Shown: piece by piece, positions 35,669 to 50,600 of the stretch
Layout of the letters: every line of letters begins with the position of its first letter
Numbering within the stretch: the first letter of the stretch is position 1
Origin: Symsagittifera roscoffensis
Lineage: Eukaryota > Xenacoelomorpha > Acoela > Convolutidae
NCBI RefSeq assembly: GCF_963678635.1
Contig: NC_087064.1
Span: 76,911,718-76,975,717, forward strand
Reading direction: 5' to 3'
Length of the DNA: 64,000 nt
Position numbers and translations under genes: made by a program
Notes under the pieces: generated by a model
What the model was told of the DNA's origin: nothing
Databases searched by the model: none
Seen by the model: the letters and a program-made list of their open reading frames with translations, nothing else

Positions 35669-38600
35669 CTAATAGCAGCCATCGTCCCAGTTGTTTGGAT
35701 CCTCGTGGTCGCCCATCAACATCTCATCTCCACTGTACACATCAATGAAGTCAGAGGGCGAGTCCCTGGGCTGGGCTGGAATGAGATACTTCAGGGGCAG
35801 AATACTAGAAATAAACAAACACTTGCGAGAACACGACCAAAAAGCAGCTCTATCAAGTAAAGTAAGAAACGGTAGAAATAAGCCTTGAATTAGCAAAAAC
35901 TCGGCTACATGTAGGTTTCGAATCTGCGACCTACAGCAATCAAGAGATTTTTAGTCTCAAGCACTATCCACTCAACCACGCAAGCTGCTTACAGCCGACG
36001 CACACTAGTCAGGAATAAAGCAGCTACATATGCTAATAAATTGCCAATGCAAATCAGCAAAAGTGGCACCACCAAACACAAATAAACTCAATTTTGCAAG
36101 TAATAATTTTGAATATAACAAACTGAAGGCATCCACACTAACTTTGCATGTAACAAATCGCAAAGCATAAAACCACATTATCTATAAATTATGTATTTCA
36201 AAAAACTGCGAGATATACTGACTTAGAAAACTTCTGAAATCGAGTTTTCAGTGTTGCTATGTTTTTTGAAACAAATTTTCGGTTCATTTGATGAATTAAA
36301 AATGCATCAACTGTGTTAACTTATTACAATTGGAATGTCAAAGCACAGGCTATGAAAAAACTGCAAAGGTGCTCCAAAAGTGGCACTATATTTGCGACTT
36401 GGGTTGGACAAAAAAGGTTCAAAAAAGAGGGTTCATACTAATACACTCGCTTCCCAAGAGTAAAGAAAGAAACAAGAAAGAAACAAAAATGTTATTCAAT
36501 CTCTCTTTACGTCAATTACAGTAAAACTTTAGCAACCAACCGGCAAACTTTCAACTTTTTGGGACAAAATACATCTCCTGAAAGCTCTTTTATTTTTCAA
36601 GCATTTTCAAAGATCGGCACTTTTCTTATCAAAAACCTTAGAGATACTTGGGGTTATAGATAATTTTTAAAATTCCGCTGTTGCATCTATAAAAAAATTA
36701 CGTTCTAATCAAAACGTAACTCACGTTTCTTCGCGCTATTTTCACACTTGTAATCGAGAGAGTAATTTGCCTTCCTGCTAGCAAATGAATTTGAATTGAA
36801 CTTAAAAAATCAAAAGCCGACCAGCAAAAATTTAGAATTGAGCGTGACCTATGACTTTAAAAAAAGTACGTTAAAAATCTCTACGTTCATTGATACTTAA
36901 AAATAAGCTAAATCAATTATTTTATTTATACTGCCTAAAAATGATTGAGCATAGCCGCGCTGATAGTTGATCTCGAGATCACATTCTTCGACAATTTCCA
37001 CTAGTTTTATTCAAGAGAACTCTTGTTTCGTTTTTTTTCTAATTTCAGTCGAACAACAAATTAGAGACAACTGGAAGAACAAGAAATCTAAACAAGTGAT
37101 TGAAAATTTTTCGAATAAAAAAAACACAACGTTCAAGCATTTTGAACTTCAAGAAATGTTTATAATTGGCACTTTTTTCGTAAAGCTATCCTATTTAGAT
37201 AAAACTGGATCGATGGGTAATTTTTTTGATGTGGCAGAAAAATCCGAAACTTCAATTCCACTTTGAAACTAGAAGTCATATCCATTTTTCATGACTTTTA
37301 TCCTTTTTTGATAATGGAATTTGTCGTCCAAGCAAAAGAATAGAATTGAACTTAAAAATACATCCCAAGTTAAACAGTAAGAAATCAGATTTGAGCGTGA
37401 ACAAATTTTAGGATTACTAATGGAAAAAAACATCAAGACCTATAAAAAAAGACAACAATTTCGCTCTTTTACTTTTAATAAGAGTAAATTACAAACATCA
37501 GATTGAGTCGTATTTGCACTTTTTTGCAAAAAAAACAAGCAATACAAAACAGCAAAAAGGATATCCATATTGCAATTAAATACGAAGCCTAGAATATAAG
37601 CTTTGATTATGATATTTTTTGCACACCAGGGAGTCAAACTCAAGGACAACCGAGATGAGTAAACGGTTTTTTGAGCGCTTGTCCCTAAAAATTTGATAAC
37701 TTAAGGACAAAACTGGAAAATATAAATAATCACCTATCATCACCAACTTGTCCTCCTCCTCTCGCCGAGGAGGCCTTTTCGTATGCTGGCTTCCTATCTC
37801 GGGAACTCGGAACTGTTGGCGGTGCACTCGGATACCCGTACCTGTCACCGCTCGCATCCAAATATTCACTACTGCCGAAATCTTGTTGGTAACTTTGAGG
37901 GCGTTTAGCGATGGGTTTAATAAGCCGGAAAGCACTTTGAGACGAATGGTCGATAGACATGGAAGTGTTTATTTCAGTTTGCTGTGATAGAGCCTCGCTC
38001 GGTTGAGTTACGTCATAACTAGAAGATAAAGCGGATGATGATGCTGGTTTTCGGCTAGACTGGCTACCAATCTTTTTGACCGCGTCGGTCGAAGGATATG
38101 GTCTACTAGATGATACACTACTGTTTGATTGAAGTTGATTATGATTTTTGGGGTAGGTGCTGTTTAGGCCCACAGCACTGTCGACACTTTGAACTGGGAC
38201 TTCTGGCAGTCTCCTGAAAACATGCAAAGGTTTTATACATCGAACCATTGTCAAAAACATTGCGCTTGTTATGTTACGATGACGCTAAATATCCAGTTAT
38301 TGACTAAAAATGAAATATCAACTAAGAATTCTGTCGAAATATGAATTTGAATGAAAAAAATCTGGCGATGTTTCCAATTGGTACTTTGATATAACATGTT
38401 ATCACATTGAATCAGAGCTGGTATGTTTAAAATTAGGGGTGCATAAAACAAGTTTCAAATACTGTTTTGGAGGTCTGTATTTTGTGTTTGTCTTTTTGAA
38501 AATGAAGTTCGAGTTAATCACAATGCAAGCTATAGCCCTTTTCTATTGCCCTTCATCATGGTTTATCTAACCAAGCCTCTGGGAGCGTTTTCGAATAGTT

Positions 38601-41600
38601 CTTTGTCCCTTTATCAGCTGGGATTGAACGTTCGTTCGAAAACACATTGATCTCAGAAACAGTTTCTGAGATCAGAGATAATTCAGTTTTTATTTTATTT
38701 TAAATAGGGTGTATTAGACAATTAGACTGTTTAAAATGTTTGAATTGTCTTTTTCAGAACATTACCAACACTGCATTGAATAGTAAGCTGCAAACACGAC
38801 ACCGAACAGCATTGAACAATCTATAAACTATCTGTTTGTTAAAAAGTGACATGTAGTGATTTCTTTATTTGAGTGTGAACAAACCTGGTTTATTTAACAG
38901 GTTTAGAAGCTGCCGAGGTAGGCAGGTGCGATCTAAAAACGCCATCAGCCTTTGAAATCTTCTTCATGTTTCAACCCATCATAAAACTTGCAATAGAAAT
39001 TATAGCAAATCGAACACGGAAAAACAATTCGAACACAGAAAAACCCCAGGGTTTGGAGAAATCTATAGTAGAGGGCCTGTTTTTCGCCAGCAAATATCAA
39101 ATACTATAAAGAATACTCTTTGGGCATCCATTCGGGTATCAAATAAAAGTTCTTTCAGTCATGCTCAAAGATATTCCATTTTTCTGACTCATTAACTGAT
39201 AAGGTGGGCGGGAATAGTCACTCTCAGCCTAATTCTACCGCTATTTGAACTTATTTATGATGTAATTACCCATTGTAGGAGCTTATTTACAAAAAAATCC
39301 TGCTACCCCAGAGAATTGTTTTTTCTTCAAGTGTTTGCATTGGAGGTCGTAACATTCTGTGCTACTTGCACAGCAACCGGCTATCCTTGTTTCTTTTAAA
39401 AATTACTTCCAATTTAAGCGGCTTTAATGAATATAATCCCATTAAATGCAACAAAACTATGGTGAGATTTTTTAAGCTAAAATATGCCCCAAATGCACCA
39501 AACAAAGGATCGCCAATCTTCACGGTCATCGCGGATGAAATAAAAGATCAGTGTTGATTTTTAGCTTCAACTTGCACTTTGCCCCGCTTATTGGGTTCAC
39601 TTTTACGAGTGATTACCTTCTGCCTTTCGCAGCTGTTCTAGGTCCAGGGATACCCGATGATGGCTTTGGAAGTGCCGATGCTCGGGAACTGGCTGGATTG
39701 CTCTGAGTAGCTGCCTGAGAGACCGAATGTCCAGCAGCAGCAGCAGTCTGATTTGCAGTCCGAGCAGTGGAGGGCCTAGTTATCGGTTCTCTAAAAAAAA
39801 TAGTTATCGGTTCTCTAAAAAAACAGTTATCGGTTCTCTCAAGAAAAAATAAGAAAAAAGAAAAATTAAGCAATTCAACATTTTCTAAATTGCTAATTCT
39901 TTTGTGCTAAGTTGTTAAGTACTTTTGAGCCTTTTGAGACTTTTTCCTGAAAAAAAAAAGAAAATCGCAACCTAAATAAGCATCTTTACTACGTTCATTG
40001 ACACTTTAAAACAATCTCTGAGTGTTTGTGATATAACCTCTTAGAGGGCATAGCAGATCTGGTAGAATTGGGTCCTCCTATGGAAGACACCGTCTGATTC
40101 ATACTGGGGTCAGATACCTTCACTGGGTCAACGTCTCTCCCACTGGAAAGCTTGCCACTTAAATGACCTGGAACGAAGACAAACAAAAAAGCTCAAACAT
40201 ATTCAACAGACAGAATAACATGATCAAAAAAATTTTGTTGGGAAAATGGTTAGTCTAGAAATTTTGATGACTCGAAAGTTAAACATTCGTTTGGTTTTTT
40301 GTCGAAGCTCTTCGGAAGTCACAAATGTTTTTTTTGCAATTAAATATTAAGAAACTAATAAGAGTTAATTTCCTCAATTCTCCTGATTATGTGCCCGTGA
40401 GTAATTTCACTTTTGTTATATTTTGCCCAAGTTTAAGTTTATAATGCTCAGCTTGTTCAAAAATTATTGTTAAGAGTAACAAGAGTAATTTATAGTTAAT
40501 GCCAAATTATTGACAATATCGGCGACCTTGAGCAATTTAATCGGTCAAAGCTACATCATTTTAGTTTATTTGGTTCTATGGAAACTGTTTTTACGTCTTT
40601 AAATCAAAATAAACTAAAAATTGTCGTAGAAATGAGCAGTTTTAGGTTAATTAACTTGGTTCAGATTCGTTGACCGAAAATGATATTGCCAAACATTTTG
40701 GCATTAACTATAGATGCCAACCAGGTTAGTGTTCATCACCTGATGACTGACTCTGAGTTAGTCTGGAGGAGGTGGGGGCTGTGCCAGTCCCACTCCTCGC
40801 CAGCCTTGTTTGAGGGGCATTCATGGTCTGGTTCTGATTCTTGGATGCAGCTCCACCAGCTGGCCTGGATGTTGTCGCTCCTGAAGGCCTCGCAAGTCCT
40901 GATGTGGGCTTGGAAGCAACGGGTCTTGCTGAAATATAACAAAAATTCAACATATTGTTTTTCGTTGTTAGTAAAAAGTGCAGAATAAAGAAAACGTGGT
41001 AAAGAAGCGATCAATGCAACAAGGACGACAAGCTGTTAAAATTTGCATCAAAGCATAATCAGTAAACGAGTGCTTTAGACAAAGGAAATTCAACATTTTG
41101 CTCAACTCGTATGACTCATCTGCTCAACAAAGCACTTATGGCATTGTTAGCAGGCTTAAAACGTCAGTATTCATGTCAGGATTCGGCAACTTAGACAATA
41201 AAAAGTTCAGCTAGTCCTAAAAGAAGTTTAAAAATTCAGTAGTCCAAAATAACGGATTCTGAGGCAAATGTTAACTAAGAGTAAGTAATGATATAGAGCA
41301 ATGGATAGCAAGAAGACCTCTTATATAAATATTGAACCCACCACCAACATTTTCTGCCGTATATATTTAAAAAGAAGATTTTATTCGCATGCAAATGACA
41401 GAAGCTTAACCGTGCACAGTCACAGGGTTACAAACCTCTCACGGGTGACTTCAGTCTAGACACCCTTGATTTGGGAATACCAGAAGTGGGCATATTCGAT
41501 ACGCCATTGGCTACTGTATTCAAATGCAGTGCAGCCGGCACTTTGACCTGAGTTCTATGACTCATACAATCCAAGTCTGATAAATCATCATTTTCAGAAA

Positions 41601-44600
41601 GATCCTTCTCGAAATCTTCTAGTTTTTCGCTCAGCGAGAGCTCTTCGACTTTCGAGGCAGGTCTTTCTTCAACATATTCTACCCTGTTTTCTTTATCAAC
41701 GATGCTTGCGACTGAGCTTGAATTTTCTCTCTCCGGCCCTGCTGAACTTTCCTCTCTTTCACGAGTTAAATTCGTGTTCAGACTCTCCGTGCTGCAGTAG
41801 ATCTCTGAACTGCAACTAATTTGTTCAAAAGTGTCGTCAATGTCGTTTCTGTTGTTGTTTTGATCTTCAATTTCATCGTCTCTATCCGGTGAGTGAATAG
41901 ACGCGTATAAGTTGCGACTTATGCGACGCAAATCCAAAGCTGCTTTAGAATATTCAAAAACGTTGACAAACAACAAAAAACTTTTACTTTTTAAATTACG
42001 CTTTGTAAACAATTTTTTTCTGGGATAAATGCAGCCTTTCGTTTGAGAAAGAAATAGATTTAAAAAATAGGTTTCGACCAGCCTCTGACGATGTTCTGAA
42101 CAAAAAGGATACTTTTAATCACCTTCTCTTGATGAAATTGGGGCCGTCTTCTCCCTTGTAACAGTCTGATTACCCGCACGTGCACCCATCGGTCCCTTCG
42201 TCACCGTTCTTTGTTGAGTCCCTCTAGCGGGTGTCGGTTTTCCGGGAGCTGTGGCGGGACTGACACTTGTCTCTGGTGTCACATTTCTCGTCCGGTTTTT
42301 CAGAACTGTCCTTGGAGGAGTCGCGAGGAGGGATTGTTTTGATGATGGGGTCCCCCTGCTGCTCGGAGCTGTGGCAACTACCATTTCGGAGTCGACTGTA
42401 TTTAGCGATTCAGTTGATTTCAGGCTCCTAAACAAAGCGCAGTCTGAAAGTAAGTCGATAGAAAATACAAAACTCAGTGCCCGAATTAAGAGCTTCGAGG
42501 TAATTTGTCGCTAAAAACTTTCCTGTAATTTGTCGTTAAAAACTCGTTGAATTCTTATTAAAACAAACGAAATTAAAAACATCGTCAGAAACCACACCAG
42601 ATATCTGTGAACAATTAGGACAGACACTGCCTTAGCATGAAGGAATAGCAGCGTCTACGAGCTCCAATCGCTACGAGCTAAAATCCGTACACTTTAATGC
42701 ATCCCAAACTTACATTTTGTTCAAAATCATCTCTCAACCGAAATTCATGTCTTATCACTAATCACTTAAGCTCTTCTTTTTTATTTTTCTAGTACTTACT
42801 GCATAGAAGATGACTGCGGGATATTTCGTTTCCTGTCGTAGTGAGCAACACCAGAACCAGATGATGTTTTTGGTCTGGTCAGAGTTCCAGGCACTGCTAG
42901 ACCCCCACTTCCCGCTCGCTTCTCGTTGGGCCTGGAAGTCCTGGGAGTGTGGTAGTTGGAGGGTGTTTGATTGAGACCATCGTGTAGACTCTCACTGCTA
43001 CTGTAGTCTGCTCTTCGCTCGACACTACCAGTTCCAAGAGATCCACGCCGTACTAGAGAATCTTGGGACGGGATTCTGAAATAAAGAAAGTGAAAAAGCA
43101 CACTAGATGCTAAAAACTATCATATCTTGCCACCATGGATGTTTTAAAACACGAAGAATAATGTTGAAAAGCTACTATTAAGGTTCGATTATTGACTGTA
43201 TAGGAATCGAAAAAGATCATCCTCAAATAAAACACAAGAAAATTACATTAGAATTCTGCAATTTTAACATATATGTGAACTAATTGTTCCCTTTTAGATT
43301 AATTTGACTAACTTGCTTATACTTTCTGTTGAGAAGGCAGATTTGGACTTGGTGAAGCTGCTATTTCCCATCGCATTCAAATTCTGACCACTCGTGCTTC
43401 TTAGTCTATCTTGACTCCCTAATCCAGGCGAACTCCTCCTCATATTCAACCCTGGATTACTACTGTAAACGGGCTCTCCGGGCGATGCCTCGATTGTGAA
43501 CGAGTTTTCCTGGCCAAATACTGAATCATTCATCACTCCCGACTCGTCTCCAGTAGCCGAAACTTTTCCAAAGGAGTCGTTCAACTGTCTGCCGCGGACT
43601 GCAGGTTTGTGTCCAGGGAGCGAATCGCGAGAGCTGGTTCTAAACGGCAAACAAAAAAGGTGGCAAACGAAATTGGTTCAGACATATTAGCCGAGTAAAA
43701 TTACATGAACAAAACTTTTTCAAAAGAACTTTCTTTCAGTTGGACATTTTAAATCTTGAGCGCGAAAAAAACTGGGCAATCAAATCAAAAATTTCATTTG
43801 AAATCTGGAACACTATCTATAACTACCAGTAAAACTTTCAAAAATGCAGAATATTTCAAGTATAATAATCTTTTCAACCTGAACAAGTTCTCGCTGCTGT
43901 CGATCACTGGCGCATTGGGATTTCGTCTGTCTGTAGTGTAGCTTGAATTGCGCACTCCACTCCTTCCCCCGGTACCTTTAGTCATCCCACCTACTCTGAC
44001 GTCATCGATAGAACTAGACATGACACCCACTGCTGCTCCTAATGAGTGGTCACTCTTGAGAGCCTGTCAAATAATTAACACATCACTTTCAGATTATTCG
44101 ACTATCTAAAACATTATCCGGGTCTGGCCCAAAAAGTCATCAAAGAATATAGCCAACAAACAGTCAAAAAAAAAATCGAGAAGCTTTCTCTGATTGGAAC
44201 TGTTTTACAGAGCAGACGCGTAGCTTCGCATCACTTGCAATACAACCCAGATCCCTTTCTGTTCAATTTCAGAAAAACATTCAAGAAACACCACGAGTTT
44301 TAAATCATCTTTTAGTATCATTTAACGAGCAGCCACTGATCCGAAAATACTTAAAACGTGTAGACGCCCCTTAAACGGAAATTTTTTTTAAAAAATGTTG
44401 ATATACAGAAAAAACATTTTTTGATCGATTAATTTACATAACTTTTAATCTTTAGAGCACAGCCTAATTTAGTTCATGTAAATTATTGCCCTTCAAACAA
44501 CAAAAAAAGTCGAATAAGCCGATAAAATAAAAGCCAAAACCATTTCTCCATCAAGAAAACTAAAAAAAACATTCAAAAATCGACTTGGTTCATTGAAAGA

Positions 44601-47600
44601 TGACTGTCAGGTTGGAACTGCTTAAACCAAAAAACCTGCTTTGGAAATTCAGCAGACAAAAATAAGAAAGTAAACAAAACTCCGATCATTCAATTTTTCC
44701 CGGAAAGCATTTTTCACACAGAGGTGAAGCTTCGCTTCGCAAACACGAGCGAGAAAACGACAAAAGCAGCTCTATGAAGTGCAATAAGAGAAACTAGAAA
44801 TAAATCTCGAAATTATTACGTTACGTCTGGGATTCGAACCCGACCTACAGACTTTGAGTCGAACTCACTAACCACTCAGCCATGGACGCTTATAGCTAAC
44901 AAACACTAGCCACAGAGCAGAGAACAGATGCTATACAATTTCCTCTGCTACAGTAAAATTTCCAAATGAAACTTTTATTGCAAGTTAGGTTAGAAAAAAA
45001 GGTTCGTAATAATACATTACACTAATAGCTAATGTAACTAGTAAACATTCGGCATCATCTCGGAATTGATCTGCGACCTAGAGATATTGAGTCTTACGCA
45101 CTAAACACTCAGCCACTGACGCTAATAAATCTAACACTAGCCACAAATGAAGCAGAGAACAGATGCTATGAACATACAATTTCTACAGATCGTGATTATA
45201 GCAAACGTGCCACCAAATAAGTGAACATTTTTATTTGCGAGTAAGGTTTGAAAAAAAAGAAGTTGCGCACTAATTAATACAGTTCTCTAATGGCTAGTGT
45301 AAATATTATAAATTCTGGAAAAAAAAACAATATCCGACAGGAACTCGAACCCCACACCTTAGAGTACAAAAGCAACCGCGTGCGTTACCTCTAAGTCAAG
45401 TGGAGTCTCGAAGTTGCTCTTGCACGTGTTTTTAATTTACAAACACAGCTAGCAGACAGTTAACAAAATAGTCATGAACGCAAGAAAACAGAAAAATAAA
45501 TCTTAATTTCCGATTTTCGAAAAAAAGATGCACTTGAAGCTTTTTGAATTTCCAGAACAAATCATGAATGATTGACAGGTTTTTGATAAAAATTAACCCA
45601 ATTTGAAAAAACCGGATAAATAGATATATGTTTTTATTCTGCAGGGGAATCTGGAATTAAAATACGCAATTAAAGGTGATCAACAAGTGATGTGACATTC
45701 ATTCACACTGCCGCTGTTCGGTAGTGGAGTTATGTTCAATTGTCAAGCGAAAAAAAATCAAATTTTGAGCGAAATTTGACCTATGTAAGATTCTACTCTG
45801 CTCTCAAAAACTGGATCAATGAGTAAATTATTTAATCAACTGGTAAACCTGAACATAGCCAACTGACAATTGGAAAAACTTCAGCTTTCAAAATTCAAAG
45901 AGAAGAAAAATGCCATTGATGCCATGTGTAATTGGTATTTTTGATAAAACTAACCCAATTTTAAACAACTGGATTAGTAGGTAAACTTTTATATCGCAAA
46001 GAAATTTGGAGGCCAAGCTATGCTTCGCAAGCACTAGCTAGAACACGGCAAAAAGGAGCTCTAGAAAGTGCAATAAGAAAAAATAGGAATAAGCCTCGAA
46101 TTAGTAAAAATTCGTCTAGGTCTAGGATTCGATCTGCGACCTGCAATCAAGAGATTTTGGGTCTCACGCACTACCAATTCAGCCACGCACGCTTAATCAC
46201 CGACAAACACTAGTCACGAATAAAGCAGCTACATATGCTAATAAATTGCCAATGCCATTCAGCAAAAGTGGCACCAAATACAAATAGACGCAATCTCGCA
46301 GGTAAAAATTTGGAATATAAAAATCTGAAGGCATTTACACTAACTTTGCATGAAACAAATCGGAAAGCATAAAACCACATTATGTATAAATTATGAATTT
46401 CAAAAAATTGTAAGATATATTGAGTTGGAAAATTTCTGAAACCGAGTTTATATAATTGTTATGATGTTAAATAGCATTTTTCCATTCATTTGATGAATTA
46501 AAAATGCATCAACTGTGTTAACTAATTACAATTCGAATGTCAAAGCACAGGGTATCAAAAAGCTGTAAAGGTGCCCCAAAAGTGGCACTAAAATTTGCTA
46601 CTTAGTTTAGCAAAAAAAGAAGGTTCGTAACAAGGTAATGGAACTGAACTTAAAAAAACCGAAAGTCAAACCTCGAAAAAATAAATTTGAGCCTAAACAA
46701 ATTCGAAAACTTCCTGAATCCAAGCAAGAACGAAAAAAATAATCGTGATCTATCTAAGATTCTGAACTATATTCATCGACTCTTAAAAACCTTTTTATTG
46801 AAGAGCATAATTTGCGTGCCATTTGGCAAATGAATTTGATATTACCTAAATGTAATTGATATTAACGAAATTAATAAGTCTCTTCACTTTCGTTAATTGA
46901 CAGCTGAACACGAAGGTTAAACACAAATCCTGATATCACATCAATTTTTGCTTTAAATAGCTTTGCTCGCGTGGGTGACTTTCACAGATCCGAACTTGTT
47001 CCGGCCATTGAAAATGGGGAGAAACTTTTGCTCTTGTTTATTCTACGCAAAATCAGGCACCACAAATAGTCATCGAAAAAGGCCGAGTGATATATGATAC
47101 TAGAGTTCTTTCAATCATGTATCGAACGACAGCAAAAAAAACTCAAAGAGTTGTCCCAGAATCGATAAAAACCGGTTTGAAGTTTTGAGTGATAACCTAA
47201 TTTCAGTGATAGACTGGCAACCTTTTGAGTAAGTTTCTAGTTCGATATGTCGAGGCCCACCAACATCCATGCACTAGTTACTTGCGGGTGAGGCAACTAT
47301 TCTCAGTCCAAAAAACAAACAAACCAAAAATTGCTCTCTTAATCAAGGGATCAACAGCGGTTCTCCGCGAAGAGCTAATAATCTAGTATTTCGGTCCTTT
47401 CCTTGAAAAATAAATGGTATCAATCTTAAATACAGCTCAGCTCGCAAATGTACATTGAGTTTAGTTTATAACTAACTTATCATAACTACTAATTTCAGTA
47501 GAAATTCTCAGAACTGGTTGAGTCGAGCAAGCCACCTTTGCAAAAATAAGTTGTTCACCTGTGGTAGGAAATGTTCACCTGTGGTCCCTGATGATGTGGC

Positions 47601-50600
47601 ATGGCTGCTGAGAAGTCTCCCCCTGCAGTGATGACTGCATCCTCTGGATTGACACTGTAGGAGTCCTTCCTGGCGGCCTTGTTGGATGCCAGCTGCTGTC
47701 TCAGAGCCTGTCTCTGTCTAGACGCCTCCTCTAATTTCTCCTTATTCGTCCTGCAAAACACTCAAATAATAAATTGCAATCAATTTCGCAAACACAAGCA
47801 AGAAAAGTGCAAAAAGTAGCTCTAAAAGGGACAAAGTGAAAAGGATAGCCGGTTGCTGTGCAAGTAAAGTAGCACAGCAGAATGTTCCGAACACATTCTG
47901 AAAAAAACTATATAACTATACGAACGCGTCATTATTTAGTGAATTAGGCATACCAGACTCCAATTGCTTTCAAATGAAGGAATTTAAAAAATGAAAAAAA
48001 TTTCAAACACTTTAAATTTTTTTTTAAATTTTTTGTGCCAGAGAAGATATTTATTATTTGTGTTACCTGAGTTTGGGTGAAAAACAAAAAGAAAAAAACT
48101 AAAACACCCGAATACAAAGTTCCTCCCTATTTTCAATGGTCGGAACAAAGAATGAATGAAAGAAAAGGTAAAACATAAAATCGAATATGTGCTCGAATCG
48201 AATCTCCGACCTCGAGATTCAACATCACACGTCCTGGCCATCTGCAAATTTGCCGCTTCAAAAAAATGAATATTAAAGGCCCAGCTAAAGCTGGAGGTAG
48301 TAGCTCTTTGATAAAATATCAATGAATGTACTGATGCCACAAGTGATTATCCAAAAAATCTAAGATCAAAAGTTTTTTTCCCAAAATGGACATTTGCCAA
48401 ACAAATTGTTTTTCCACAATAATTAAGGCGTAGTCGCTATGAAGCTAAAATTCCTAGCGATGGTCTTTGATTGATCCCTTAATCTTAAATTTGGCCGTTT
48501 AGTTTTCGAGATAATTCAAAAAGTATCGAAAAAACGGTCAACATTTCAAAACATCAACAGTTTTGAAAATCATTCTAACTTTTTTCAAAAATAGCCAACA
48601 GACAGTTGGAAAAAAGTCAATGAACGCAAGTAAATTTAAAAAAATTGATTTGTTTTTTGACAAAATCTCAACATTCGAATATCAATGCAAAAATAGATGC
48701 CTTTGAAGCTCTTTACATTTCTAGAACAATTCAAGATATGCCCATTTTTTGCAAAGTTAACCCAATTTGAGAAAATTAGACCATTAGGCAAATCTTTTAT
48801 TTTGCTGCGAAATTTGAAAATTCAATTCCAAATTCGAAACTAGAAGTGGATCACGTTTTTCGTGAATTTTAAACATTTGCTGTTTGATAGTGGAGTTAGC
48901 TGTCCTTTTAACAAAACAAGGAACTGAACTTAGAAGTAAATTTGACATTTCCTGAAAAAAAAATAATCACGACCTATATAAAAATCCGAACAACTTTCAC
49001 CGACTCTTAAAAATTCGAGAAAAAAACTCCTACAACCTGTCCTTTCGATTGAACCCTTTATTTCAGATTTGTCAGGGTAGTTTTTGACAAGCTTCCGAAA
49101 AACAGGTCAAAATTTCAACAAAAAGGCTTTTTTTATGTCTAAAACTAAGTTCCTACAAAAAATTAGTCGTAATGGTTCTGCAGAGAAAACTCGAACAGCC
49201 ATTTCTCTACGCTTTAACCTCCGATTTGGCAGGAAACTTTCGAACTTCAAAGAAAAAATAAGATGCCCTTTAACTACTACTGCGGCGCAGAAAATTTGAA
49301 TATCTAGAACTATTTACGATTGCGGCTTTTTTGATAACATTAACCCAACTTGAGAAACCAGGATCAATAGGTAAAGTTTTTATTCCGCTGTAAATCTGAA
49401 AACTAAATTCCACTTTCGAAACTAGAAATTGTTCATGCTTTTAGATCCAATTCCACGTTCGTATTTGGAGAGTGCTATTTACGTAACTTTTAGCAGATGA
49501 ATTTTAGTTGAAGTCAAAAAGTTAATACATACCTAAGTGCATTCATAAATACATTATTATGTTTGAATGCACATCTGTAGTTATTAGAGCCTTGAAAGAA
49601 TTTTTCCAGATAAAAAAAAATCACCAAGACCTATATAAGAGTCTTCACTACATTCATTACTCTTAAAAACTATTAATTTTTGAGATCAATAACTTTTTTT
49701 TCCAAAATCAGCACAACATCACTTGTGCATAGAAGTGTCACAAATCCTGTTATTTCATTCAAATTTAGAACCTCAAATTTGGAGGGGTAGTTTTTCAGAA
49801 AAATCAAAAGTTTCGAAAAAACCTTCAATGTTCCGAAATGGAACATTTAAATGGCCATTACAATTTTGAGGAAAAAATGGGCCGAGCCGTTTATGCAATG
49901 AGGATTCTTAGCATCAGTTTTTGCATCTGAGATTTGCAAGGTAGATTTCAAGAAAAAGAAGTTTCCAAAAACGGAAAAAAATAAAAATATTTAGACATTT
50001 TCTAAGGCCATGTCTTTTTCTACAAAAATGACAGCTTGGGTTATTTTCAAAGCATCTTCTTTTGATTAACCCCTTAATCTCAGATTTTGAAAGGTATTGT
50101 TTGAAAAAAAAATCCCTAAAATGGGTTAAAAATCCCTCCATTGAAATTGTCGAAGGCTGTAGAACGCCTAGTAAAGAAAAACAGACTGTTGGAGTATGCA
50201 TGCAGACTGGCAAGAAGCTGGTCTTTTCATTGGCCACCTTTTTCTGACAATCGACAAAACATTTCGAGAAAAATTAATTTGTTGCAAAAATTCTCCAAAT
50301 AAGCAAAAATTTTCCTAAATAAAATTTAACGAACGAAATCCGAGATATTTTCATAAGACCTGTTTTTTTTATCAAACAGGAGAAGCCACCAATATACCAG
50401 ATACAAAAACATAATGTTATGCAGCAAAAGTAAACCAGATATAAAAAATGCCACTTTTATGAGCACTTTTCATGAGCGACTTAGATTGGAAAAAAGTGGA
50501 TATGTTATACGACACTGCGCTTCGCTTGTGTATTAACAATCCGACAAAGTCAAGAAAAAATTACTTGTTAAATATTGCTGGCGGGGGAAGGATTAGATCG

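Noticed and set aside
47551-47580. Duplicated donor (cacaggtgaac twice, 20 bp apart) after SLAIN exon 47579-47750
   Set aside because: The second donor would shift the frame; probably a chance duplication, so only the first is used in the model.
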